In this document: positions 33,199 through 41,069 of the stretch, one piece after another
Position numbering within the stretch: position 1 is the first letter of the stretch
How the letters are laid out: the number at the start of each line of letters is the position of its first letter
Source: an uncultured Ruminococcus sp.
GTDB lineage: Bacteria > Bacillota > Clostridia > Oscillospirales > Ruminococcaceae
Assembly (NCBI GenBank): GCA_900545345.1
Contig: UQYQ01000003.1
Span: forward strand, 1 to 64,000
Length of the DNA: 64,000 bases
Reading direction: 5' to 3'
Notes under the pieces: model-generated
What the model was told of the DNA's origin: nothing
Databases searched by the model: none
The model's input: only the letters and a program-made list of their open reading frames with translations
Position numbers and translations under genes: made by a program

Positions 33199-33258
33199 AC
33201 TCGAAATGCGTGTAGCCTTAACCGGCCCGTGGGTTCGAATCCCACCATCTCCGCCAAA
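33199..33258 (+). repeat. Right attachment repeat (60 bp), truncated tRNA-Ser copy
   Basis: Identical to 14226-14285, it begins in the anticodon loop and runs through CCAAA. The 5' half of a tRNA is missing, so this is an attachment site rather than a gene. Confidence 0.92.
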
Positions 33259-33262
33259 TAAA

Positions 33263-33302
33263 AACGCTAATTTTTATACAAAGTTAGCGTTCTTTCTTTT
33301 TA
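33263..33302 (+). terminator. Original downstream terminator of the tRNA-Ser locus
   Basis: AACGCTAA (33263-33270) pairs with TTAGCGTT (33284-33291), followed by CTTTCTTTTT. It lies directly after the right repeat and is probably where tRNA-Ser transcription ended before the island arrived. Confidence 0.75.
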
Positions 33303-33364
33303 CCCAAAAAGCCTTATTCTACGGAATTTTTCAGACTTTTTACATTCTTTAATAGCTGTATGAA

Positions 33365-33397
33365 GCCGTCACGAGAGCGTTTCGTGGCGGCTTTTTT
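33365..33397 (+). terminator. Second intrinsic terminator
   Basis: GCCGTCACGA (33365-33374) pairs with TCGTGGCGGC (33382-33391), followed by TTTTTT. Confidence 0.8.
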
Positions 33398-33437
33398 GCG
33401 TTTTTCAAAGAAAATTGGATTGAAAACCCGAAAGTAA

Positions 33438-33486
33438 TCGTTCAAATTTAGGGTATTCGTTCATTTTTAGGATTAATCGTTCAAAG
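33438..33486. repeat. Three TCGTTCA direct repeats
   Basis: TCGTTCA starts at 33438, 33457 and 33477, twice followed by a T-rich stretch and TTAGG. Periods are 19 and 20 bases, close to two helical turns. They could be protein-binding sites; no function is known. Confidence 0.45.
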
Positions 33487-33503
33487 ATAACAAAACGGCA
33501 AAG

Positions 33504-33548
33504 AAAAAGCACATTGCATCTCACTCTTTGGGGTTCAATGTGCTTTTT
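33504..33548. terminator. Long hairpin terminator, probably bidirectional
   Basis: AAAAAGCACATTG pairs perfectly with CAATGTGCTTTTT across a 19-base loop. Runs of A and T on both sides allow it to work for the leftward XRE relic. Confidence 0.75.
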
Positions 33549-33561
33549 ACATCGTATTCAT

Positions 33562-33875
33562 TTAATCAAGCAGCAATCGCTTCTGCTCATCGGTCAAGGA
33601 ACTCCACCTGGAAAATAACTCTTGCTGTTCGGCATCAGCGCATAAGGCTCATCACCTTCCGAGAAGAACTGCGCTAAGGTAATTTCAAAAGCCTTGCAAA
33701 CCGCTTCCGATGTTGGCAGCGTCGGTGCATTATTCCTATAACATATTTGTAACAGTAGAATGGGAAAGGTTCGATTCCTTTGCCAATCGATAATCCGTCC
33801 ACCCACGCTCTTCCATTAACTGCTTGATTCTTTTCTGCGCTACCCGTCTGTATCTATTATAATCTCCAAAAAGGA
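33562..33875 (-). pseudogene. XRE-family regulator relic with several frameshifts
   Basis: The minus strand reads YNRYRRVAQKRIKQLMEERG, then WTDYRLAKESNLSHSTVTNM in one frame, YRNNAPTLPTSEAVCKAFEI, then LAQFFSEGDEPYAL in the next, and LTDEQKRLLLD in a third. Together they form the familiar XRE protein of clostridial conjugative elements, broken by at least two frameshifts. No clear start codon remains. Confidence 0.75.
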
Positions 33876-33937
33876 TATGCTGTGGTTACTCTTTAAGCAT
33901 GGTGGAATACTATTGAAAACACAGGAGGAAAAGCGCA

Positions 33938-34177
33938 ATGGAAAAACACGAGAATTTCTTTGAACGGTTAGCTTGTGAACGAAATATCTCTGTAGAAGAA
34001 ATGAAAGATATTATCTCAGCAAGGATTGAACAAGGTCTTCACGATTTCGACCCAGAAAAGCGCAAATCATGGGAAGCTATTCCCTGTGTAGGTGATGTAC
34101 CTACACAGGAGGAATGGCTGAAATATGCGGTGGAGAAAATAAAAGAAATTGAATGTGAGGATTTGCTGAAATGGTAG
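33938..34177 (+). CDS. Small conserved protein of clostridial mobile elements
   Basis: The 79-residue protein is helical and acidic (ERLACERNISVEEMKDIISA, then PTQEEWLKYAVEKIKEI). The first part is faintly like the Spo0A C-terminal helices seen in small ICE-borne proteins, but I am not sure. It follows ACAGGAGGAAAAGCGCA and lies beside the XRE relic, a usual pairing. A perfect 11-bp inverted repeat (34084-34110) lies inside the gene. Confidence 0.65.
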   Translation: MEKHENFFERLACERNISVEEMKDIISARIEQGLHDFDPEKRKSWEAIPCVGDVPTQEEWLKYAVEKIKEIECEDLLKW

Positions 34178-34248
34178 ATACGGCTTTTGAAAGATCTCAC
34201 CACAATATTAAAAAATAAGCCACTTACTTGTTAACATGAAAATTCGGA

Positions 34249-35604
34249 TTATATGGATTCTGTTTTATACTGTATAGCATTTGCGGGCAGCTTTTTGGTA
34301 TACTGAATCATTGCAGCCGCAACTGCAATTGCCACAATCAATTCTGTAATAGGCATTGCAAACCAAACAGCATTTGCACCCAGCACAGCAGGCAATAGAT
34401 AAATCAGAATGCCGCTGATAACTGCACCTCTGCCCACGGAAACGAGGAAAGACGCAGTAGGTTTCATCAACGCTTGGAAATAGTAAGTTGAAAAAATATT
34501 AAACGGCAGCAACAGGAAAGAAAGGCCGTAACTGCGGACAATATTCGGAGCAATCGTAAGGATTTCTTCTGTCGGGGTCATAAAAATGCGTACAAAGAGG
34601 TTTGGGACACACTCAGCCAATGCAGTCCAAAGCAATCCGAAAACAGCCGCAGTTCCAAGCGCATACTTTAGAATCTGATTAATTCTTTCTCCTTTATGCG
34701 CACCGAAGTTCGTAGAGATAATCGGCTGGGAAGCCTGACCGATACTGTATGCACAGCACTGGACAAAGGTGCTGATGTTGATAATAATACCGTAAACAGA
34801 CAGTGCATCTGTACCGAGGTATTTCAAAATTTGACGATTAAACAGCATGGTCAGGATGCCCATTGCCACATCAATGAAGAAAGTGGAAAATCCGGTTACA
34901 CTGATAGATTTCAGCTTCGATAACAGCTTTGTCGGTTTTTCTAATTTCAGCGTATTCTTTTTACTGCGGAAATGCGTCAGCATTATCAGCAGGGAAAACA
35001 CAGAACCCATAGCTGTGGCAAGACCGGCACCCATAATTCCCATATCCAAAACGAATACAAAGAACCAGTCCCCGAAAACATTGAAGATTCCACCGAATAA
35101 AACGGCTTTTGTAGCAAGTCCCGGATTTCCGTCATTGCGAAGAAAAGCAGCCATTAGCTGTGTGAGCAGGAAACTCGGAACTACAAATTTGACCGGGAAC
35201 AGATAGCTCTGCGCTAATGGGAGTAGGGTTTCCTCTGCACCGAACAGCATAAGTAATTGACGGTCAAAAAAGATGACTCCCACCCATGTAATGACAGCTA
35301 AAATGCCAACGCCAATCAGGGCAGCGGTAAAATACTCATTAGATTCCTTTCGGTTCTCCTCTGATTTTCCCCGCAATGTGCTGAATAGCACACTGCCACC
35401 AATCCCCATTAGCAGACCTAAACTGTATATAATATTCCAGATAGGAGCGACCACGGCAAGTGCCGCCGTACCGCTTGGACCTTGATACTGGCCGACCATT
35501 GCCATATCGACAACGCCATAAATAGAAGAAATCAACGCACTGCCAAAAGCAGCGGTTAGATACTTAAAATACATAGGTTTGATTTTGCTTGTCAGAAAAT
35601 CCAA
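34249..35604 (-). CDS. MATE-family multidrug efflux pump (1)
   Basis: The 451-residue protein has about 12 transmembrane segments and MATE hallmarks: YGVVDMAMVGQYQGPSGTAA, MGIGGSVLFS, AFLRNDGNPGLATKAVLFGG and NVFGDWFFVF. It would export drugs or metabolites using an ion gradient. I place the start at the TTG at 35604, 8 bases after GGAGG, which gives MDFLTSKIKPMYFKYL. It is divergent from a MarR gene 249 bases away and is likely to be regulated by it. Confidence 0.9.
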   Translation of the reverse strand: MDFLTSKIKPMYFKYLTAAFGSALISSIYGVVDMAMVGQYQGPSGTAALAVVAPIWNIIYSLGLLMGIGGSVLFSTLRGKSEENRKESNEYFTAALIGVGILAVITWVGVIFFDRQLLMLFGAEETLLPLAQSYLFPVKFVVPSFLLTQLMAAFLRNDGNPGLATKAVLFGGIFNVFGDWFFVFVLDMGIMGAGLATAMGSVFSLLIMLTHFRSKKNTLKLEKPTKLLSKLKSISVTGFSTFFIDVAMGILTMLFNRQILKYLGTDALSVYGIIINISTFVQCCAYSIGQASQPIISTNFGAHKGERINQILKYALGTAAVFGLLWTALAECVPNLFVRIFMTPTEEILTIAPNIVRSYGLSFLLLPFNIFSTYYFQALMKPTASFLVSVGRGAVISGILIYLLPAVLGANAVWFAMPITELIVAIAVAAAMIQYTKKLPANAIQYKTESI

Positions 35605-35791
35605 CTTAAAGTCCTCCTTACAAAAAAATAAAGCCGAATAAGAAAACGGATATCTCAATCCGTAGCCTTATCCAGCCCATCATTTCTAATGAATGATTTG
35701 CCCTCCGAGCAAGCTCAATTATTATACAGTATGAAATCGGATTTGTCAATTGCAAGGTTGGTGAAAAAATTGTGAACTTTTCTCACGCCCC

Positions 35792-35839
35792 TTGACATTT
35801 ATCCGAACTCGGAATATAATATAATCCGTATTCGGATAA
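35792..35839 (+). promoter_or_regulatory. MarR-1 promoter with palindromic operator
   Basis: TTGACA (35792-35797) and TATAAT (35815-35820) are 17 bases apart. TTATCCGAA (35799-35807) and its inverse TTCGGATAA (35831-35839) flank the -10 element, so a bound MarR dimer pair would block polymerase. This is probably autorepression, perhaps with effect on the divergent MATE gene. Confidence 0.8.
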
Positions 35840-35852
35840 ACGGAGGTGACCT

Positions 35853-36299
35853 ATGAAAGAACCAATTGTGCTGGTGTTATCCAAATTCAACCGGGCACAC
35901 AAAAAAATGAACGGTATCTATCATAACTATGCCAAGAAGGTCGGCTTATCCGATGCGGCGTTTTGGCTTCTCTATTCTTTATACGAGCATGGTCATCCAT
36001 GCACACAAAAGGAATTGTGCGAGGAATGGTTTTATCCTCCACAAACGATTAACACAGCGCTGAAATCTTTAGAGGAAAAAGGATTTGTCTGGCTTGAACT
36101 TGTTCCGAAAAGCCGAAAAAATAAGCAGATACTTTTTACGGAAGCCGGAAAAGTGCTGGTTGAAGAAAAAATATCCCCTCTTGTTCAGGCGGAGGAACGG
36201 TCGTTTGAACGCTTAGATGAGCAGGAACGGAATCATTTGCTGGCAATCACACAAAAGCATATTAAAATCTTAGAAGAAGAAATAGGCAAAATAGAATAA
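35853..36299 (+). CDS. MarR-family regulator (1)
   Basis: The 148-residue winged-helix protein has KELCEEWFYPPQTINTALKS, then LEEKGFVWLELVPKSRKNKQ and FTEAGKVL, the MarR recognition helix, wing and following helix. MarR proteins repress efflux genes and let go when they bind phenolic or drug ligands. It lies between two MATE/ABC export modules, follows CGGAGGTGACCT, and has its own palindromic operator. Confidence 0.9.
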   Translation: MKEPIVLVLSKFNRAHKKMNGIYHNYAKKVGLSDAAFWLLYSLYEHGHPCTQKELCEEWFYPPQTINTALKSLEEKGFVWLELVPKSRKNKQILFTEAGKVLVEEKISPLVQAEERSFERLDEQERNHLLAITQKHIKILEEEIGKIE

Positions 36300-36308
36300 G
36301 ATGTCATC

Positions 36309-36413
36309 GGAGGACTGACCGTCGCAATGGTCGATAAGGCAGAATGCCTTATCTTAGTCGAAAAGAAGATGTCGGGTGCGCCCGGTTATTGTAAAAGATA
36401 ACCGGGCGCTTTT
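36309..36413 (+). promoter_or_regulatory. Attenuator A: leader peptide plus intrinsic terminator
   Basis: A GGAGG at 36309-36313 precedes an ATG at 36327. The leader frame overlaps a perfect 12-bp terminator stem GCGCCCGGTTAT (36378-36389) with ATAACCGGGCGC (36398-36409), followed by TTTTC. Ribosome position on the leader could therefore decide whether transcription continues into MarR-2 and the export genes. The peptide and hairpin are shared with attenuator B. Confidence 0.7.
36327..36401 (+). CDS. Leader peptide A (24 residues, ends MSGAPGYCKR)
   Basis: The frame runs from ATG at 36327 to TAA at 36399-36401. It begins MVDKAECLILVEKK and contains KMSGAPGY, identical to the end of leader peptide B. 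The Gly-Tyr codons fall inside the terminator stem. A translated leader is inferred from this conservation and the upstream GGAGG; the 13-base spacing is longer than ideal. Confidence 0.6.
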   Translation: MVDKAECLILVEKKMSGAPGYCKR

Positions 36414-36436
36414 CTGTTGCGGAAAGGAGGAAAACC

Positions 36437-36892
36437 ATGAGCCGTGACATAAATGCTTTGCTGAAAGCAATGAACTATCAGACAAAAAAGATTGAGGCAA
36501 TCTATTACAAGCTCGCTTTGAATTTCAAAATGTCTGAGAGTGAGTTTTGGATTCTGTATACACTGTCCGGTGCAGAGCAGGAATGTTCTCAGCAAGAAAT
36601 CAGCGAAGAATTGTCAGTATCAAAACAAACGGTTAACTCTGCTATTCAGAGCCTTGTGCAGAGGAAATATATCTTTTTAGAGCTGTCACCTGTTTCTGCC
36701 CGTCGGAAGAATGTCCGAATGACAGAAAAAGGAAAACGATTTGCGGAAGAAAGTATTGCACCTTTGCAAGAGGCCGAACGAGAAGCATTTCTGAAAATGG
36801 ACAGTTTTGCTCAGAGCCAATATGTTACCCTGTCACAGGCATATGCAGCGAATTTGCAGGAAGAAATTGAAAGGAGTTTTGCAATTACATAA
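36437..36892 (+). CDS. MarR-family regulator (2)
   Basis: The 151-residue protein has a MarR winged helix: QQEISEELSVSKQTVNSAIQ, then SLVQRKYIFLELSPVSARRK and MTEKGKRF. It follows GGAAAGGAGGAAAACC and is the first gene after attenuator A. It resembles MarR-1 in layout, so the two may be diverged duplicates. It probably regulates the downstream cytidylate-kinase-like, MATE and ABC genes. Confidence 0.88.
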   Translation: MSRDINALLKAMNYQTKKIEAIYYKLALNFKMSESEFWILYTLSGAEQECSQQEISEELSVSKQTVNSAIQSLVQRKYIFLELSPVSARRKNVRMTEKGKRFAEESIAPLQEAEREAFLKMDSFAQSQYVTLSQAYAANLQEEIERSFAIT

Positions 36893-36951
36893 GGCAGAAA
36901 TCTAATTTTCTGTTTCGAAACCAGAATCTGATTAAAAGCGGAGGTATCAGT

Positions 36952-37566
36952 ATGAGAATTATTACAATTAGCCGAGAATTCGGCAGCGGCGGCAGAGAGC
37001 TGGGAAAGCGTCTGGCGGATGCACTTGGAATCCCGTGTTATGATCATGAAATTATAGATATGGTCGCAGAACAGCATGGTTTTGATGAAGACTATGTTGC
37101 TCACATTTCCGAAAAGGATATTCGCACATTCTATCCCTCTACGATTGCCCATCGGTTCAGTATTACACAACACACCGCCGGGCAGCCGATCAAAATTGCG
37201 ATTGCAGAGCATGAAATCATTCGACAATTGGCACAAGAAGGCGACTGCGTAATTGTCGGCTGCTGTGCGGATGTGGTCTGCCGGGATATGAATCTGCTTA
37301 ATATCTTTGTTTATGCAGATCGGCTCTCAAAACTCAGGCGATGTGAAGAACGGGCAGACAAAGAGGAACATTTTTCTGAAAAAGAGATGCTCCGAAAAAT
37401 GAAACAGATTGACAAAGAACGTGCAGCATATTGCGGATTGTTCACCGAGAAGGAATGGGGCAAAAAAGAGTCTTACCATCTTTGCATCAACACGACTAAC
37501 AAAGAAATTAAAACACTGATTCCCGGCATTGCCGCCTATGTGAATCTTTGGTTTGAACAAAAATAA
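36952..37566 (+). CDS. Cytidylate-kinase-like family protein
   Basis: The 204-residue protein starts MRIITISREFGSGGRELGKR, the phosphate-binding loop of the cytidylate-kinase-like (AAA_33-like) family, followed by DHEIIDMVAE and a helical lid with RCEERADKEE. Such proteins are frequent next to MATE and IreB genes in clostridia; true CMP kinase activity is unproven. It overlaps the next region at TAATG and is in one operon with MarR-2 and MATE-2. Confidence 0.85.
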   Translation: MRIITISREFGSGGRELGKRLADALGIPCYDHEIIDMVAEQHGFDEDYVAHISEKDIRTFYPSTIAHRFSITQHTAGQPIKIAIAEHEIIRQLAQEGDCVIVGCCADVVCRDMNLLNIFVYADRLSKLRRCEERADKEEHFSEKEMLRKMKQIDKERAAYCGLFTEKEWGKKESYHLCINTTNKEIKTLIPGIAAYVNLWFEQK

Positions 37567-37583
37567 TGCGAGGTGGTAATATC

Positions 37584-38897
37584 ATGGAAACTTCAAAAAG
37601 AAAAACGATTTTCAAAAATGTCATGCCGGCTATTTTAGCGAACGCATGTGTGTTTCTGTTCTCTGTTGTTGACGGTATTTTCGTCGGTAACGGAGCAGGA
37701 AGCCAGGCGTTGGGTGCTGTCAATCTGGCACTGCCGTTTGTATTGTTGGCACAGGCGCTAAATGCAATGGCGAGCATAGGCGGTGTTACGATAACCGCTA
37801 TCCGATTTGGACGAGGAGATAAAAATGGTGCACAAAGTGCTTTTATGCACTCACTTACTCTGAATGCCGGCGTAGGAATTTTAATTACTCTTTTAGGTTC
37901 TGTTTGTACCGGCGCTGTATGCAGCCTGCTCGGCGCTTCGGAAAGTTACTTGCCGCTTGTAAAAGAGTATATATTTTGGTATGCGCTTTTTGCGATTCCG
38001 AATGCACTTTCCCTGAATCTGCAATCTTTCTGCCGCAACGACGGTTCTCCGGGACTTGTAGCGGTCACAAATGTTGTCAGCACGGCGCTGAATATTTTTC
38101 TTGACTGGCTCTTTGTATTTCCGGTGCATATGGGAGTTAAAGGCGCTGCTATTGCAACCGGCATTTCACAGACGGTTGGCCTGCTTGTTATTTTAACCCA
38201 CTATGTGTTAAAAAAAGGTGATCTTCGCATTTGCAGATATCAGCCGCAGGGAAAACTTTTTCGTAAAATTATTTTCAGAGGTCTTCCGGAAGGTATTGCC
38301 CAATTCTCCACACCTGTTACAACACTTTGTATGAATCATTCGTTAATGGCAGCTTATGGAGATATCGGCATCAACGCTTTTGCGATTATCTCTTATCTTT
38401 CCTCTTTCACAATGTCGGTGTTTTTCGGTGCATCCGAAGGAATGCAGCCTTTGTTCGGGCAGGCATATGGTGCAAAAGAGGATGATAATCTGAGGTATTA
38501 TCATCGTGCAGGTCAGATAATCAGCGTAGTCGGAAGTGCGCTCTGTGTGGCGGTTTATGTTCTGTTTCCTCGTATGCTTTGTCAATTGTTTGGCGCAAGC
38601 GGAGAAACGCTTGAATTTACATCAATCCATATGTGGGAATATTGCTGGGGCTTTGTTGTGGGAAGCATTAATACGATGCTGTCCGCCTACTTTTACTCTA
38701 CTAAACGATCCGGTCAGGCAATTGCACTCAATATCGTGCGCAGTCTGGTTATGAACTCGCTGATCATTACATTCTTACCTATGATTTTCGGAAGTGCAAT
38801 TGTATGGCATACCTTTGGAATTTATGAGGTTATTGTATTGATAGTAGCGATTTCTTTAAAAAAGGCATCGGAACGAAAAGGTATAGTCTACAGATAA
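37584..38897 (+). CDS. MATE-family multidrug efflux pump (2)
   Basis: The 437-residue protein begins METSKRKTIFKNVMPAILAN and has about 12 membrane segments with VVDGIFVGNGAGSQALGAVN, NAMASIGGVTITAIRFGRGD, FCRNDGSPGLVAVTNVVSTA and FGQAYGAKEDDN. It belongs to the MATE exporters. The start at 37584 follows CGAGGTGGTAATATC. It sits between the cytidylate-kinase-like and IreB-like genes. Confidence 0.9.
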   Translation: METSKRKTIFKNVMPAILANACVFLFSVVDGIFVGNGAGSQALGAVNLALPFVLLAQALNAMASIGGVTITAIRFGRGDKNGAQSAFMHSLTLNAGVGILITLLGSVCTGAVCSLLGASESYLPLVKEYIFWYALFAIPNALSLNLQSFCRNDGSPGLVAVTNVVSTALNIFLDWLFVFPVHMGVKGAAIATGISQTVGLLVILTHYVLKKGDLRICRYQPQGKLFRKIIFRGLPEGIAQFSTPVTTLCMNHSLMAAYGDIGINAFAIISYLSSFTMSVFFGASEGMQPLFGQAYGAKEDDNLRYYHRAGQIISVVGSALCVAVYVLFPRMLCQLFGASGETLEFTSIHMWEYCWGFVVGSINTMLSAYFYSTKRSGQAIALNIVRSLVMNSLIITFLPMIFGSAIVWHTFGIYEVIVLIVAISLKKASERKGIVYR

Positions 38898-38963
38898 AGA
38901 ATGACCGGGCGGTTTTTCGGATATCCGTAAACGGTTCAGCTTGTGTTTGAAGGGAGGCATTGC

Positions 38964-39167
38964 ATGGAGAATGAGCAATTTGACAGTATCATGGATTCTG
39001 TTGTGATGTCACTGAAAAAACGGGGATTTGACCCATATATTCAACTGTTAGGATATTTGCAGGGAAACAACCCGTTGTTTATCACTCGTTACAATAATGC
39101 CAGAGCAGTCATTGAAACATTAGACAAGGAACAAGTAAGGCGTTATGTAATGGAAATGAATCGATAG
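38964..39167 (+). CDS. IreB-family small regulatory protein
   Basis: The 67-residue protein matches the IreB family: VMSLKKRGFDPYIQLLGYLQ, then GNNPLFITRYNNARAVIETL. In enterococci IreB is a substrate of a Ser/Thr kinase and influences intrinsic cephalosporin resistance. A second role in an export operon is inference. The start at 38964 follows AGGGAGGCATTGC. A leader-peptide attenuator lies between it and the ABC pair. Confidence 0.82.
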   Translation: MENEQFDSIMDSVVMSLKKRGFDPYIQLLGYLQGNNPLFITRYNNARAVIETLDKEQVRRYVMEMNR

Positions 39168-39216
39168 CTCGGAATATGGGTGAAAAAGTTTATCGATTTT
39201 ATACTTATCAGGATCA

Positions 39217-39298
39217 TCGGAGGGCGCACCATCGCAATGGCTGTGTCGGATAAGATGTCGGGTGCGCCCGGTTATTGAGAGATAATCGGGTGCATTTA
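39217..39298 (+). promoter_or_regulatory. Attenuator B before the ABC exporter: leader peptide, antiterminator and terminator
   Basis: The terminator stem is TGCGCCCGGTTAT (39263-39275) with ATAATCGGGTGCA (39282-39294), then TTTACTTT. The upstream GGGCGCACC (39222-39230) is perfectly complementary to GGTGCGCCC (39261-39269), so it can form a competing antiterminator. The leader ATG lies between the two. This is the layout of ribosome-mediated attenuation, as known for the bmrCD exporter of Bacillus subtilis. Confidence 0.75.
39237..39278 (+). CDS. Leader peptide B (13 residues, MAVSDKMSGAPGY)
   Basis: ATG at 39237 to TGA at 39276-39278. It shares KMSGAPGY with leader peptide A although the DNA before it differs. 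Its last codons lie within the terminator stem and its start lies just after the antiterminator strand. A stalled ribosome here would block formation of one of the two hairpins. Confidence 0.65.
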   Translation: MAVSDKMSGAPGY

Positions 39299-39329
39299 CT
39301 TTGCAAAAATATATATTTAGAGGTAGCTT

Positions 39330-41069
39330 ATGAAACTTATTTTACGCTTTTTAAAGCCGCATTGGAAACTGTGCTTCTTCACAATTCTTTTTGTGATCGT
39401 TGATGTTGTCGGAGCACTGATTATTCCTACCTTTGCGGCAAATATGTTAAATCAGGGTACAACGCCCGGGGCAGACTTTTCCGCACTTATACAAACCTGT
39501 ATAAAAATGCTTATTGCTGCTCTGATTTCCGGTATTGCAACCATACTCGGTGCCTACATTTGTTCCGATTTGACATCGAAAGTAGGCGCAGATATACGGA
39601 GAGCCTTATATAAAAAGACGCTTAGTTTGTCCGGCTCGGATTTTCGCACCTTTGGTACTGCGTCCGTAACGACAAGAACCGTGTCGGATATTACAAACAT
39701 TCAGTTCGCACTTTTAAGCTGTTTTCAAATGCTGTTTCCTGTGCCGGTTATTTTTATTGTTTCCCTTGTGCTTGCCTTTCATAAGGATGTGCTGATGGGA
39801 CTGATTTTAGTATGTGTTTTACTTTTGATTATCGTTGTTGCCGGCATCATTATGCACAGCACTGCGCCAATGTTCAAAAAGTTGCAAAAGAAGCTGGATA
39901 AAATGAGCAAGGTGCTTCTTGAAAATATTACCGGCGTTCGTGTTATCAGAGCCTTTAACAAAGAAGAAAGCGAAGAAGGACGATTAAATAACGAGTTCGG
40001 CGATTATGCAGGAACCGCCATTAAGGTCAACAAGCGCTTTGCTGTTCTTGACAGCATTTCCTTTTTTGCAATCAATGTATTTGTGATTCTGGTGTATACA
40101 TTCAGCGGATTCCGCATTACTGCAGGACATTTTCAGATCGGCGATATTACGGCAATTATTGAGTATGCAATGCTTTCACTTTTCTTTCTGATGATGGCAC
40201 AGATGGTCATCCTCACTTTGCCCCGTGCATTGGAATGCTGTAACCGTATCGGCGAGATACTTGATTTTTCTCCAACTATCGCTGATACGGCAGAGAAACG
40301 AATAGACGAAAAGAAAAACTCTAAAGATGTTCTGACCTTCCAAAATGTATCGTTTCGTTTTGCTGATGCGGATGAATACACCTTAAAAAATCTTGATTTT
40401 TCCTGCCGTCGTGGAGAAACAACAGCAATTATCGGTGGCACAGGCAGCGGAAAATCCACCGTTGCATCGCTTATGATGCGGTTTAACGAAGTAACGGACG
40501 GCGCTGTGCTTTTGAATGGTGTTGATATCCGAAAGATGCTGCAAAATCAGCTGCGTGAACACCTTTCTTTTGTACAGCAGAAAGCATGGCTTTTTTCGGG
40601 TACAATCGCAGAAAATCTGCGATATGGTAATCCGGGGGCAACCGATGAACAGCTTTGGCACGCTCTTACGATTGCTCAGTCTAAAGATTTCGTATCTGCT
40701 TTGCCGGAGGGAGTGAATGCTTTTGTAGCACAAGGCGGTACGAATTTTTCCGGTGGGCAAAGGCAGCGTCTTTCGATTGCCCGCGCTTTGGTAAAGAAAC
40801 CGGAGCTATATATTTTTGACGACAGCTTTTCGGCTCTAGATTTTAAAACGGATGCAGCTTTACGAAAAGCTCTGATTCCTGAAACGAAAGACGCTGCGGT
40901 AGTTATTATTGCACAAAGAATCAGTACCATTCTCCATGCAGACAGCATTATCGTACTGCATGAGGGTGAACCGGTCGGAATTGGTAAACATGAGGAGCTT
41001 CTCGAAAACTGCCCGATTTATAAGGAAATTTATGATTCTCAAACAAAGGAGGCGAGTGAAAATGAGTGA
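39330..41069 (+). CDS. ABC exporter half-transporter with degenerate ATPase site (BmrC-like)
   Basis: The 579-residue protein has six transmembrane segments (residues 1-305) and an ATPase domain: Walker A GGTGSGKST (369-377), signature FSGGQRQR (473-480), Walker B YIFDDSFSALD (494-504) with Asp498 in place of the catalytic glutamate, and Gln529 where the switch histidine is normally found. That is typical of the non-catalytic partner of heterodimeric multidrug exporters. It overlaps the second half by 8 bases. Expression is likely to be controlled by attenuator B. Confidence 0.92.
   Translation: MKLILRFLKPHWKLCFFTILFVIVDVVGALIIPTFAANMLNQGTTPGADFSALIQTCIKMLIAALISGIATILGAYICSDLTSKVGADIRRALYKKTLSLSGSDFRTFGTASVTTRTVSDITNIQFALLSCFQMLFPVPVIFIVSLVLAFHKDVLMGLILVCVLLLIIVVAGIIMHSTAPMFKKLQKKLDKMSKVLLENITGVRVIRAFNKEESEEGRLNNEFGDYAGTAIKVNKRFAVLDSISFFAINVFVILVYTFSGFRITAGHFQIGDITAIIEYAMLSLFFLMMAQMVILTLPRALECCNRIGEILDFSPTIADTAEKRIDEKKNSKDVLTFQNVSFRFADADEYTLKNLDFSCRRGETTAIIGGTGSGKSTVASLMMRFNEVTDGAVLLNGVDIRKMLQNQLREHLSFVQQKAWLFSGTIAENLRYGNPGATDEQLWHALTIAQSKDFVSALPEGVNAFVAQGGTNFSGGQRQRLSIARALVKKPELYIFDDSFSALDFKTDAALRKALIPETKDAAVVIIAQRISTILHADSIIVLHEGEPVGIGKHEELLENCPIYKEIYDSQTKEASENE

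Larger units (their letters stand above)
14226..33258. mobile_element. Decayed mobilisable defence island integrated in tRNA-Ser
   Basis: The 19-kb segment lies between an intact tRNA-Ser and a perfect 60-bp copy of the tRNA 3' end. It carries an integrase relic next to the left repeat, a ParB-like gene, relaxase and MobC, a RepA-like ATPase, excisionase-like genes, a Fic protein, a FokI-like restriction system, a DUF262 protein, a DUF4238 pair and TnpV. Several mobilisation genes are broken, so it is probably immobile unless helped in trans. The base composition of parB-mobC-repA is visibly more GC-rich than the AT-rich restriction genes, suggesting assembly from different sources. Confidence 0.88.

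Noticed and set aside
33199..33258. Second tRNA-Ser gene
   Set aside because: Only the 3' 58 bases of the tRNA are present; there is no 5' acceptor strand or D arm. It is an attachment repeat.
36309..39298. Metabolite riboswitch before MarR-2 and the ABC exporter
   Set aside because: The conserved part is the coding sequence of a short peptide and a terminator, without a recognisable aptamer; ribosome-mediated attenuation fits better.
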